Source: Incurvaria masculella
Lineage: Eukaryota; Arthropoda; Insecta; Lepidoptera; Incurvariidae
Direction: 5' to 3'
NCBI GenBank assembly: GCA_946894095.1
Contig: OX335653.1
Location: 1,307,001-1,371,000 of the forward strand
Length of the DNA stretch: 64,000 bases
Shown: in pieces, positions 22,641 through 33,732 of the stretch
Layout of the letters: every line of letters begins with the position of its first letter
How positions within the stretch are numbered: position 1 is the stretch's first letter
Made by a program: the position numbers and the translations under genes
The notes under the pieces: generated by a model
Database searches by the model: none
The model's input: only the letters and a program-made list of their open reading frames with translations
Told to the model about the DNA's origin: nothing

Positions 22641-22985
22641 CTGGCTATGGCCTCTTGTACCAAATACGATTTTGGTGACGACAGCAAGAAGTTTGAATGT
22701 TCAATATTTGCAGAAGATGTCCACAACGCAGTTAAAGAGTTACATGAATGTATGTATTTTCTTAAGCACTGCATTGATTACGGGAGGACGGACTGTAAGA
22801 GAATTAGGGAGTATGGTGAAATTGAAAGACGCAATACCCGCGAATGGTATGTTTTGCTGGTTCGGATCCAGCCTTGCAGTATCTTCATAAGTAGTTATTT
22901 TTACCGGATCAAAGTAGTGATTTTCTTTCTTTAAATAATGTGTCCTTGATTCATGGTCGCTTATACACACATATCACATTCCTTC
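22641..22985 (+). repeat. SINE family D, longer copy with a 5' extension
   Basis: The tRNA-like head (GGTGAAATTGAAAGACGCAA) is preceded by about 170 bp that also occur, diverged, at 37405-37560. That extension reads as EDVHNAVKELHECMYFLKHC in one frame and can be matched by a similar peptide ([14 protein letters not shown]) at the other locus. Confidence 0.7.
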
Positions 22986-23194
22986 TAACTTGAAGTTAAA
23001 CAACACTGAAAGCAGTCGGGTTCTGGATTGGTGCCCGTACGTACGTTGACGGAACATTACGGTTGGCCGTGTTTTGATATTCGATATCGGTGTTTTTTTA
23101 GGGTTCATTGTTTATTGTTTATTCATCATCCACAGGCAGCACACTGCACTCGGATTTGTCATATTTTATCATTAGCCAGTTCAGAGTTCACGGC

Positions 23195-23346
23195 GAAGAA
23201 GAACTGAAGAAACTTCGCTGATTTTTTTCAACGTCCACTTAGTCTAAGTTTACAAAGTTTGCCACTGCTTACAGAAATACGGGTTATTGGTACCCGTTTA
23301 TGTCAATACATTAAATTAATATTTATTCACAAAAATCTACCATTCA
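23195..23346 (+). repeat. Unclassified repeat, fragment
   Basis: GAAGAAACTTCGCTGATTTT and ACAAAGTTTGCCACTGCTTA, same family as 32627-33130, truncated by the adjoining GTCC repeat. Confidence 0.55.
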
Positions 23347-23604
23347 CGCCGTACCCAAAGGATGAAAACGGAACCCTATTACTAAGCCTCCACTGTCCGT
23401 CTGTCCGTGCGTCTGTCCGTCCGTCCGTCCGTCTGTCACAGGGCTGTATCTCATCAACCTTAATAGGTAGACAGCTGAAATTTTCACAGAGCGAGAATTT
23501 ATTTTGCCACTACAACAACAATAGCTAAAAAAAACGTGATTTTTTGGTGTTGATGGTACGGAACCCTTCGTGTGCGATTCCGACTAGCACTTGGCCGGTT
23601 TTTC
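23347..23604 (+). repeat. GTCC-microsatellite interspersed repeat
   Basis: Starts GTACCCAAAGGATGAAAACG, has GTCCGTCCGTCC and ends CTAGCACTTGGCCGGTTTTT. It lies against the family carrying CACTGCTTACAGAAATACGG on its left. Confidence 0.83.
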
Positions 23605-23619
23605 TTATTTACTGGATCA

Positions 23620-23730
23620 GTCCTCTCCGGGCCAGCTGTTCGTATTTTCCATCCAATTCAATGTAGCCGTGCTCAAAAAAGAGAAGATAGTAGCATGACA
23701 CCTTAGTTCCAGCACTAGTAGTTAGCCTGA
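23620..23730 (+). repeat. SINE family C, small piece
   Basis: TTTTCCATCCAATTCAATGT AGCC body fragment only. Confidence 0.6.
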
Positions 23731-24278
23731 AAATGGCAAACCCGGCGAAGGCTCTTGTCAATTCTCTTTCGCTGGAGGTAATAGAACTAGCTGAAAAAAA
23801 TAAAACGAATCCGTTTGCGCAATATACATCTAATGGAGGAAATTAAAAACTAACTGAAACTGCACTTGGGTGAAAATATTGTAACGGTGTGATTTCCACC
23901 CCAACATAAAGCCTGCACTCAAGAATCGTGGCATTGGTGGTAGGTATCGACCGGTGGCGGAGCCTGGGAAGGCTGCCACCTGACTAATGGAAAGTTATTC
24001 AGCGTGAACTTTATATGGCCGTGACGTTGCATACACGTAGGCTAGAAGATGGCAGAGAATTGACACATCTGAGGGATGATACCTAATTAACTTTAGAGCT
24101 CCGTGGCGTCCAAACCATCCAAGGGAAAAAAAAATCGCTCGAGCGAATGCCCGCAATAAATTTATCAAGCACTTATTCTTTGCATTTCCATCTAGAAACC
24201 ATTTCCATACCCATTATGAGAATAGTTGCATTCATTATAAACTACACACGCTGGAAGAACGAATATTGACGGACCTTT

Positions 24279-24560
24279 TTAACCGATTTTGATTATTATT
24301 TTTTTGTTTGAAAGTGCTTCCCGTGTGGCCCCATTTCAATTTGGTTTAGTTCTGACAATTATCTCCATGCGAAAATCATATAAGTGTTGAATTTGCATTA
24401 AGTATGTGCGCGACATTAAGTATGGACGAATAACTCAATATCACGCCAACCGATTTCGATGATTGTTTTTTTGACCCCGAATCAAGAAATAACAAAAAAC
24501 GTAACCACTAAAATGGCAATTATTTTTTTTACTTTTTCTTTGAAGGCGGTTTTTTTTCGA
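24279..24560 (+). repeat. Fragment of the AACCGACTTC repeat
   Basis: Shares AACCGATTTTGATTATTATT, CGTGTGGCCCCATTTCAATT and GCGGTTTTTTTTCGACC; central palindrome missing. Confidence 0.65.
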
Positions 24561-25990
24561 CCCCCGCGTTGACTCGTATGCGCGATCAGTCTGTGTTCTA
24601 ATAATACATAAGAAACAATTACATATTCAATACGGTAAGTATTGGTATTTTTTTTTTATCCAAGTACTAATAATACCTGATATGTGCAAAGATTTATATG
24701 ATTTAGACAAATACGTTAGTTAAGGAAAACTTATGTTTAGATGTAAACATATTCTCCTCGTTCCTTGTTTAGTTACCCAGTTCCCATGTGGTGTGTTAGT
24801 CTAATATCTTACGGTCAGTTTGGTATTAGCCACCCATATGCCCAATATGTTTATACTTAATACGTTAATACGTATATTAAGTACAAACATACATAGTAAT
24901 TAAATATAAGTAACTATTCTATACGAAAAACCCCAATACATTACACATACATTTTTACACACTTTTTGGTGAATTATATTACTGCACATGAAAATTTCTC
25001 AATTAATGGGACAATTGATTTACAAAATATAAAAGATTTCATCCAATTTTTCTCTACAAAGCAATTTGGTAGACGCCATTACGCTTGCTGCATTTCCTCG
25101 CTGTATAGCCAGCCCGACCCTCTGTCTAAAATATTTTCAATATCGGTAATCGCCTGTACATTCTTTTAGTTTAGAATCAAAATTTTTTACAAAAAAAATT
25201 GTATCCTTACTCCAAACACCTAAAGTCTTGACCGCAAAAGCAACGAATTCATAATATACTTTATTTTTACACACTATAATACTTTAATATAATACTATAA
25301 TACTTTTAATTAACTTACTTTACCTGCCATATTTTTTTGGTTCTATATTATCGTTTTTCATTTCGTTTCATTTATTTAAACTTTTTGGTAGTCAAACTAC
25401 ACCAAGTTACGTCACAAAGATCCGCGGATTCGATCAACCCAGTAAAGAAGAACCCGCAAAGAAACTTCACGGGTTTACATAACATATTTTTCCGTCCACA
25501 ATTATGAAATACATACTTAGATCTCAATGCTACTGCCAAACAATTCCTTGGCAGAACAGATTAACGCAAATAACAAAGAACAATAGAAACAGCAACCCTC
25601 AGTTAAAGTTACTAATGCAATTATATAAATTAATATAATTTATAGCATTACAAGTATACTCTGGTGTAAAAGCCGTCGTCAACTTAACCTATGTCAGGTG
25701 TATAAAGCCCTCGTCAAGTTTGATACCAAGTCAATATATTATATATAGAATAAGTATTTATATATAAAAAAAATACTACCAGCGTAGTATTATGTCAAAG
25801 AAGTCTTACAATTTTTGCTCATTTTCAATCCTGATTTTATGAACGACCAAATGTATAACGAAATCCCATTATCTTTAGACGCCTTCTAAGAACACCTTAT
25901 TCGAGATGCACCAAAAAAAATAGCCTTTGGTACTGAAAAACCAAACTTTTTAGTAACAAGTGAAATAAAATTATCAAAGGCTACGGCAAA
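24561..25990. other. No gene recognised
   Basis: Strongly AT-rich. A small phrase CCGCGGATTCGATCAACCCA near 25420 resembles one near 8598 (unclassified repeat). Nothing else. Confidence 0.55.
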
Positions 25991-26540
25991 TTAAGGTGGC
26001 TCAACCCGGCGGGCCCAACTCATTCGCGGGCACGGTACAAAACCGTGCTGTTGCGCTCTAGGACCTTCTCTGTTTCAAAGAATAAGACAGGCTCCGTGAT
26101 GAGGAAGATGCAACATGTCCACAAAAAAGACAATGTGCATAGCGTATGATTTGGTGAGATTTACGGAAATTTTAATTTCTCAACTACTTATAGCTAAAAG
26201 TAAACCACGACCGCTGTAGTCAGAAATCTAACAAAAACCAAATAGATCATAAATCTTGATTAAATAACCTATGTCTGATGACTAATCTTTTTGCGATGTT
26301 CTTACTTTATAATTGCGTAATCCACCTCCAAAGTTATTGTATAAAACGCGCGAAAAATTCGAACTTTCGGACCTTATAACTTAGAAATCAAACACAATTT
26401 TACAATGCCAATGTTCATCAGACATCTAGTTCGATCAAATAAAGCTATTTTGAGCAAAATTTTGGATCTCTGACAAGAAATATGGGCGTGACCTTCTTTC
26501 CCCTTTTGTATGGGGAGATGAGCGGGTTGGGCCACCTTAA
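25991..26540 (+). mobile_element. TTAA MITE family 1, full length (550 bp)
   Basis: Runs from TTAAGGTGGCTCAACCCG to CGGGTTGGGCCACCTTAA. The inverted ends of about 14 bp flanked by TTAA on both sides suggest a piggyBac-type non-autonomous element. No transposase frame inside. Confidence 0.88.
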
Positions 26541-27801
26541 GAGTTCGCTTTGTCAGAAAATGGATGTTAAAAATACAGCCCCTCATACATACTCCATTCA
26601 TTGGACCACGCTCAAAGGGATAATTTGCCAAAGGTGTGGTGTATCGCGTATTGGTACGCGTAGTTAGAACCTTTCAGTTCATTGCGTTATGTTAACTTTG
26701 TAGAGAGGTACGTCAGAATATGGTGGACGTACTCTATCGTCTGGCTAGTCACAGATGTATATGGAAACTTAGTGGTCTATTGCTCGATTCAACTGAGACC
26801 GTTCAATGCCAATGAGGCAGATTTTTTTATTGATTGTATGTTACTCGATATCTCCGCAAACTGTCAACTGATATCTCAGGGATGATCCTCACTTATTTTT
26901 TTAAAATAATACCACTCGGTGAGAAATACTAAAAAGAGTGAAAAAAAATTACAATTTTAAAAACATTGAATAGACTCAAAGCTAATCACGCCAAGGTGCA
27001 GGAGATAGGTGTACCAAAGCACCCCTAAAATGTATGATGGACCCATCCTGTGATTTTGTACCGCCGTTTTCTCCAGCTTGCTTGAGGTCGGTTCAATGTT
27101 TTTTAAAACTGTCGTTGTTTCAGCTGAAGACCATACGTAGACCATATCGTGAATCGAGGAATCCCCCCCCCACCCAATACTATTGGGGGGGGGGGGGAAT
27201 TTGTTTATTTCCTAACTTATATTCGATTTGATCTTACGTTGTATCAAAAATGACGAGGGCTTTTTACACTTGAAGAAATTAGATCATAATTCCTATTAAT
27301 TTAGAATGAGATGTCATTATAGTAGTAAAGAGTTTGCTCTTCACCAATGTATATAATGTTCTTATTATAATGTTCTTTGTGAGCAGTGGTAATCAATCAC
27401 TGTAAACTAGTTTTTAAGGATCAATGGGAAAAACAATTATACAATGACCAACCTGACGAAGTTTCTTGTCGGCTCTTCTGCGCCAGAAGTAATCGAACCG
27501 ACAGGAAAAAAAAATTACGAATCCGAGTATGTAATATACATCTAATGGAGGAAATAATGAAACTTTAACTGAAACGGCGCGATGGTATATTTTTTATGGA
27601 ATATATGTTCCTATGAGATATAGTATCCAGGATTTTTCCATTCAGAATCACCTATAGGGAAATATTTTTAAATTGTTTTTACGAGTAATTTTACCAAGAG
27701 GTTTTACTATAAATAGGTGAGACGTCACATTTCAAATTTTAAATTCACGCGATAAATTAAAACGTTAAACAACTGACAATTTTTCGAATGATGACGAGAA
27801 A
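26541..27801. other. No gene recognised
   Basis: Holds the homopolymer hairpin at 27163 and a repeat phrase TTTCTTGTCGGCTCTTCTGC near 27460 that has a weak counterpart near 23740. No coding evidence. Confidence 0.5.
27163..27198. repeat. C/G homopolymer hairpin
   Basis: A run of C, then CACCCAATACTATTGGG and a run of about 13 G. A stable palindrome; also a likely sequencing trouble spot. Confidence 0.7.
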
Positions 27802-28815
27802 TACTTAACTAATAGAAAACAGTATGTTGAAGTAAGCTATCACAGCCAGAACGGTGAAAAAATTAATGTACAATCAGAACTAAAACTCATTAAGTATGGT
27901 GTCCCTCAAGGATCTGTTCTTGGCCCGCTATTATTTTTAATATTTATTAATGATCTTCCCAGTAATTTAACTAAATGTGATGTTTACTTATATGCAGATG
28001 ATACCAGCTGTACAGCTTGGGGAAAAACATTACAGGAATTACACGAAAGTCTTAAAGTAACACTACATGAATTATCGTACTGGTTTGAGTGTAACAATTT
28101 AAAACTAAACAAAAGTAAAAGTCAATACATAACGTATAGAAGGAAAAATATTAATTTAAATAAGAATGAAGATATATCTAATTTTCCATTAGAAAGAACG
28201 GAAACTATGATATTTTTAGGCGTGGTTGTAGACAGTAACCTTAATTGGAAATACCACACGGAAAATGTTTCTAAAAAAATAGCAAGTGCATGTTACGCCC
28301 TTAAATCGCTAAAGAAAACATCTACTATTAAAACCCTAAAACTAGTCTATTTTTCTAATATTGAATCGGTAATAAGATACGGCCTTGAAGTCTGGGGAGC
28401 AAGCTCGGGTGTAGCAAAAGTATTAAAATTACAGAAAAAGGCCATTAGAATCATCAATGGCTCCAAATGGGATGCGACCTGTAGACCACTGTTTAGAGAA
28501 TTGAAAATATGTACTGTGATTAATTTATATATCTTTATTTTGTGCACTAATACTTTTATAAATCTTCCAAATCTGCCCAAACAAGGCGTCCAGTTGTACT
28601 ATTCCTTAAGAGACAGAAATAAGCTTGAACTACCGCAAGCAAAGAGCAAAATAAAGAAACAAAGTTCTATCTACCAATCCATTAACATATTTAATAGACT
28701 ACCGAATGAAATAAAGAGTGCAGACTCAACTAACCTATTTAGAAATAATCTTAAAGAATTCCTATTAGACAATCCTTTCTACTCTCTCAGTGAATATTTT
28801 AATTATAATAAATAA
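27802..28815 (+). pseudogene. LINE reverse transcriptase fragment
   Basis: An open frame from about 27802 (YLTNRKQYVEVSY) through YGVPQGSVLGPLLFLIFIND, YADDTSC and the thumb region to a stop at 28813-28815, about 337 codons. The N-terminal half of the reverse transcriptase, including the first catalytic Asp, is missing. It is a different lineage from the element at 18-20 kb. About 200 bp of A/T-rich 3' UTR with repeated CCTATTTATAA follows. Confidence 0.88.
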
Positions 28816-29177
28816 AGAAAACTTAGAAGATTAAATATAAGAAAGAGTATTACTTAGTTGAGCTTATTGTATGTAAAAATTTATTCGTCGGCTTATGTGA
28901 TGTGTGTCCCTTTTTGTAATGAAATGTTGTGTGTACCTATTTATAATGAAATGTTGTGTGTGTACCTATTTATAACGAAATGTTTCTATGCCTGCATGGT
29001 AATTATTCCGAAACAATAAACAATAGTTCCCTTTTCAAAATTCGAATTAATATTTAAACCATCTGGGCTGGCGAACTTCAGTTGTGGGCTGTTGAAAACG
29101 TCATAACATTTTATTCCAAGAGATTGCATTTCTTCCTCATTGCACGAGCCTCACTGCAGGACATTTGAGGCTAATGT

Positions 29178-29280
29178 AGCGTGCGACCGCTTCCGGTCCC
29201 TCCGGCGCTTCTTGCTCTACTTCCGGAAGACTCGAGGAGACGACATGGCGGTCGGCCACCACTTCCGGTCGCACGCTCCA
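29178..29280. repeat. GC-rich inverted repeat
   Basis: GCGTGCGACCGCTTCCGG at left and CCGGTCGCACGC at right enclose a GC-rich core that stands out from its AT-rich surroundings. I could not match it to a ChAT exon. Confidence 0.55.
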
Positions 29281-29905
29281 TAGGCCACCGCTGCGGCAGG
29301 CTACACTGCTATTTCTGAATTATTTTGAAATGTTAGGATCGCTGTAATCAGGCATAAATGCATTTTTTATTGCATATGCAGTTTCCTTTTATTTCATGTA
29401 TAGTAATATTTTTAATGGATTTGTATAATACCAGATTAAGACTCCATTGAAAAATAAAATATATTTATTATATTTTTACAGCTCCAAGGGACCACCTTAT
29501 CATTTGGTTTACATTTCAAATTAATACCTCCGCGCGTACCTGAAAAGATGGACAATGTAGTAATTCTGTAAGGGTTATTTTTCCTTTGGAGGATCGGGAC
29601 CCTAAAAAGTGGTAATTCAAAGAATCTAATTTTCCCGGATGATTTAACAGATATGAAAGCAGCGCGATGGTGTGCAATCACAGCATAATTCTCTAGCTTA
29701 TTTATTAATCCTGTTTCCTCAGTCATATGATGATTTTTGTTTTTATGATAACGTAACATATATCCGTGATTTACGCCTCTAAAAAGTTGTATATTACTTC
29801 AAGAACAACTAAACATGCATAGATAGTTAAACATGTGAAAAATACAAACAATAATAGAATTTATCCATGTACGTACATCTTGAGATTACCGCGGTCATTA
29901 AAATT

Positions 29906-30088
29906 GTTTGAAAAATGTTACGGCTTTTCACGCGGCAGGAGGAGACATTCTCCCACGTTTCGAGCTGATCGCTCAGCCCGTTGTCAGTCACGTGGCGGAT
30001 GCCTCCTTGACAACGGGCTGAACGATCAGCTCGAAACGTCGGAGAATGTCTCCTCCCGCCGCGTGAAAAGCCGTAACATTTTTCAAAC
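29906..30088. repeat. Long hairpin with 81-bp arms
   Basis: Arms 29906-29986 and 30008-30088 are reverse complements with three mismatches; spacer 21 bp. Arm landmarks: TGTTACGGCTTTTCACGCGG and TTTCGAGCTGATCG. Confidence 0.92.
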
Positions 30089-30188
30089 ATACGTACCTCT
30101 CATTTAATTTATTTCATGTACAAAATTTCAGAAAAATATTATGAAACTTTAATACCTCATTATGCAATACCACACCAGAAAAATTTTT

Positions 30189-30525
30189 AGGGTTCCGTAC
30201 CCAAAGGGTGAAAACGGAACCCTATTACTAAGCCTCCGCTGTCCGTCCGTCCGTCCGTCCGTCCGTCCGTCCGTCCGTCCGTCCGTCCGTCCGTCCGTCC
30301 GTCCGTCCGTCCGTCCGTCCGTCCGTCTGTCACAGGGCTGTATCTCATGAACCGTAATAGGTAGGCACCTGAATTTTTCACAGAGTGTGTATTTATTTTG
30401 CCGCTATAACAACAAATAGGTACAATAAAAATTAGAGTGGGGCCTCATACAAAAAACGTGTTTTTTTTGGTGTTGATGGTACGGAACCCTTCGTGCGCGA
30501 GTCCGACTCGCACTTGGCCGATTTC
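30189..30525 (+). repeat. GTCC-microsatellite interspersed repeat with long expansion
   Basis: The microsatellite core runs from 30241 to about 30326, roughly 21 GTCC units without interruption, much longer than in the other copies. It accounts for an apparent (Val-Arg-Pro-Ser)n frame, which is not a protein. Confidence 0.9.
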
Positions 30526-30887
30526 TTTATTTACTATAACATACCCCATTTTATTCACATACTGAGGAACACAACCACTGACTTGCTCCACTCTGCGTCC
30601 AGTTAAATGGACTCTAATGGCACAAAAGTAAGCTAATGGACTCATCTGTATGTGAGCCGCGCGCCAAAAATTACAAAGTTACCCCTTTTACTCGCTGCGC
30701 TGAAAAAACTGAGCCTTCCTGAACCGACACGCGAGAGGAATTTTAAAGCGTTAGACTAAAAGCCTCACGTAATTTGATCAAGTTTTCAGAGAAGATCATA
30801 TTGATTTGAAACTGGCTGTAACCCAGACACCGAGTTCTATAGGAGGAACTTTTGGCTTTCTAAAATAAAATGAGATAATTTGAGCGG

Positions 30888-31287
30888 CTCGTAGCCTAGT
30901 GGCGCGGGGACTGGCCTAGCGTACCAGAGGCCCGGGTTCAATACTAACTTGCACCACTGTCTTTCTCTTTCAGAGTTCGATAAGTGCATTTCGTCACGAA
31001 TGCGAGTTGCTCCACGGTTCGGAATCCATGTAAAACTGTAGGTCCCCTTCCCCTACTAGGTGGTAGGGTTTAAGCCCGCCCGGGTTGGTACCATCGCATT
31101 GGATGAAAAGATGGTCGAAGCGGCAATTAAAAATTGTCCGTGTTTTCCATCCAGTTCAATGTAGCCGTGCTCATAAAGGGAAGGTCCTGGCATGGCACCT
31201 AATTCCTTCGGGAATGTGGTGTATTGGGCTAATATCATAACGGTAGTTGTGTGGTATTAGTCATCCATGTCAGGTCGCATAAAAAAA
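30888..31287 (+). repeat. tRNA-headed SINE (family C), full length
   Basis: Begins GAGCGGCTCGTAGCCTAGTG, with a polymerase III A box (TAGCCTAGTGGCG) and B box (GGGTTCAATAC). The body GTACCATCGCATTGGATGAA and TTCAATGTAGCCGTGCTCAT follows, ending in a TGTCAGGTCGCATAAAAAAA tail. About 400 bp. Confidence 0.85.
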
Positions 31288-32196
31288 TATTGTACGATTT
31301 AAATGGTTAGCAAGTTAAGCATCATTGAGTTATTAATTCTGGGCTTTAGAATTAGTAACTCAAGCAATTGCACATTTTTTTTAAATGAACCAAATATCTT
31401 TCAAATCAATACATACGGACATAGAATGAAGCATTTTCAAGTAATATAAAAATTTTGATTAAAATCTGACAACGTTTAGGGGTTAGGGACTGGAAGACGA
31501 TTTCGTTATTTTAATGGCAGTCGCCGTGCATTATTGTGCTTTGGCCAATGGACAAAGAATGTATTTCTTAAAATTTTCAAATCTTACCTTTCCTGACAGC
31601 CTTAAATTCATAAAAAATATCACGATAGCACAGTTTCCCCAATGAAAGTCTGTCTATCAAGAGTGAAGTTTTATAAGTGACGTAACGACTTGTTATTTGC
31701 GTGTTTATGAACACTTTAAGTATATTGTTTGCCTCTAAGTAAACCCCACCCACGTAACACTACTTCCTTATCCAATCGGTCACTGTCACATCGGGTCGTA
31801 TTTCCAGAAACGTCCGATAGCGGACAAGCGGCCAATCGGTCACTTCATCGGTCTAATTGATTTCCCCAATTTCGCCCCGTAGCACGTAGTTGTATCAACT
31901 TTGAAATCAAATTACAAAAGTTATGCTTAGCTACGGTGAAAGAACCTCGACTGAACAATCTTCGGTGGTGCTTATGTAGCCGAATTTTCCCGTCCCCATG
32001 CCCAGGGGCTTACCATGGCAAATTAGCTCACCGTTTGAATGCAATAGAGTCCTTGCTACCAGTCAAACGACATGATAACTGAAATTTACCAGCAACCGTG
32101 GTACAAAAAAACCTGTCCGATTTAATTATTTGTTTCTTGAATATGTCTCCTATATTGGGCCTTTATAATTATATTTATATATATTGGGTATTATGG
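31288..32196. other. No gene recognised
   Basis: AT-rich intronic-type sequence; no repeat or exon recognised. Confidence 0.5.
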
Positions 32197-32552
32197 TCAG
32201 TCTGAGTTCTCACTTTAATTGGCGTTTACGGCAAACCGATCGACTGGCGTTTTCCGTAAAAACGTTAAACTCCATACAAGTTTTTACTAGATATTCTTTG
32301 GTTTTACTTCTTCAAGCTGTCAAAGTCAAACTCGGACTTCCGATTTGTATGAAAACGCAGAGTGGACGTAAACGGCAACGTCGACGTATTTACGGCAACG
32401 TTGAGTAAGCTGTCAAATCAAACTCGAACTCGCAAATGTTAGTTCGCTTAACGCCCACTGCGCGCGCTCTTCAATTTCTCCATACATTTGAAAACGCCAG
32501 TCGATCGGTTTGCCGTAAACGCCAATTTAGGTGACAACTGGGACTTCGGATA
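32197..32552 (+). mobile_element. MITE with ~45-bp inverted ends, copy A
   Basis: Left end AATTGGCGTTTACGGCAAAC continuing CGATCGACTGGCGTTTT is matched by its reverse complement near 32485-32530. The centre carries AACGTCGACGTATTTACGGC. No coding frame. Confidence 0.85.
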
Positions 32553-32626
32553 CTGGTCACTGTAGTAGTTCATGGCAGAAAAAATAGCATTAAAACTAAA
32601 CTTGCACATGTATCACATTTTTTTTC

Positions 32627-33130
32627 TTGTTGCCACTGGAGTAGAGCTTCGCTTCAAGGTCCTTGCTTGTGGTGACGCTTGGTTCGGGTCACCTCTTCCC
32701 CTAAAATATGGTTGAGAGAGGTGATGGCTGGACCCGGCGTGATGCTCGTGAACGGGTGCTGTTTGTGGGGTCTGGTCTGCCCCAATTGGCAACATGTTAG
32801 ATGACGGACATAGGCTTTGCAAAATAAACCGATATTTGTCATGAACTGTTGCATACGGCATGAACGGTTGATTTTTGTGAATGAATATTAATTTAATGTA
32901 TTCATCTGTGTTTTTTTCTTTTATCATCAACGAGAAATACTAGCCATTTATGTTACGAGGGATTAAAATAATGTATTCACACAAACAGGTACCAATAACC
33001 CGTATTTCTGTAAGCAGTGGCAAACAAATTTGTAAACTTTGACTAAGTGGACGTTGAAAAAAAAATCAGCGAAGTTTCTTGCCAGTTCTTCTTCGCCGTG
33101 AATGCTGAACTGGCTAATGACAAAATAGGA
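32627..33130 (-). repeat. Unclassified repeat with a short conserved frame, copy A
   Basis: Reverse copy of a repeat also at 41968-42320 and partly at 23195-23350. One frame reads [20 protein letters not shown], which corresponds to [20 protein letters not shown] in the other copy. The other end carries CTGCTTACAGAAATACGGG-type sequence. Function unknown. Confidence 0.6.
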
Positions 33131-33149
33131 CAATAAACAATATACCCTA

Positions 33150-33629
33150 TTAAGGGCCTGGTACTAGCCAAATCGCAAAGTTAGACGAGGCACCCCAAGT
33201 AAACTAACTAAGTCTGACGATTATAAGTATCATCCTTACAATATATGATTCCTTGTCTAGGAATCGAATGATTTTCGTTAATGTATGTTTCCTTTTTCTA
33301 TACAAAATACATTGCGGAAACGGTGTCCATTTCCGAACTTTTTTGACTAAATGTAGAAATCTAAAAGCAAATGGAATTTTTTGTTTATGCATATATGCTG
33401 TTTTTGCTTATATCTAGAAATCGAATGACTTTCAGATTTCTAATGAGAAAAATCAACTTTTTTTATTTTTATTATTATTTAAATAAATGATGGAATAAAA
33501 AAATATTAACAATCCATTATCAGTCTGGAGTTCTATTTGGATTTGCTGAAGCGTTTCACTACATATTATTACATTTGTTAAAAAGTGCATTTGTATGGAG
33601 CGAGTAGTTGGCTAGTCCTAGCGCCTTAA
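33150..33629 (+). mobile_element. TTAA MITE family 2, copy A (480 bp)
   Basis: Starts TTAAGGGCCTGGTACTAG and ends CTAGTCCTAGCGCCTTAA, so imperfect inverted ends with TTAA on each side. Near-identical in layout to 57703-58171. The adjacent ChAT exon begins at 33650. Confidence 0.85.
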
Positions 33630-33649
33630 ATACCGGTGTTTGTTCGCAG

Positions 33650-33732
33650 GATGGCGCGACTCGATACTATCGCTGCCTCGGCGCTGGCTCGGCACACCCG
33701 GCTACGGGGAAGAGGACGACGCACATCTCTCG
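33650..33732 (+). CDS. ChAT: ChAT exon 1 of window (N-terminal Trp-rich segment)
   Basis: An 83-bp exon between acceptor TTCGCAG and donor GTAACT. It begins with the last two bases of a split codon (read as Gly with a preceding G), then [19 protein letters not shown], and ends in phase 0 after EEDDAHLS. The phase fits the next exon at 41103. The segment matches the region before the Leu-Pro-Lys-x-Pro-Val-Pro stretch in insect ChAT as I know it. It has no start codon of its own: an ATG at 33651 exists only in another frame. The acceptor lies 20 bp after the TTAA end of a MITE. Confidence 0.88.

Noticed and set aside
22647..22934. 95-codon frame as a small gene
   Set aside because: It runs into the tRNA-like SINE head and has a repeat counterpart at 37405, so it belongs to a repeat.
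26374..26631. 85-codon frame and similar ones at 38212, 38767, 39386 and 47459
   Set aside because: All are chance frames in copies of the TTAA MITE.
29130..29290. GC-rich block as a missing ChAT N-terminal exon
   Set aside because: Its translations do not resemble the N-terminal region of ChAT, and no donor in phase 1 was found.
30162..30381. Val-Arg-Pro-Ser repeat 'protein'
   Set aside because: Translation of the GTCC microsatellite.
33651..33732. ATG at 33651 as the ChAT start
   Set aside because: The ATG frame reads unlike ChAT; the matching frame ([12 protein letters not shown]) has no ATG here and enters mid-codon.
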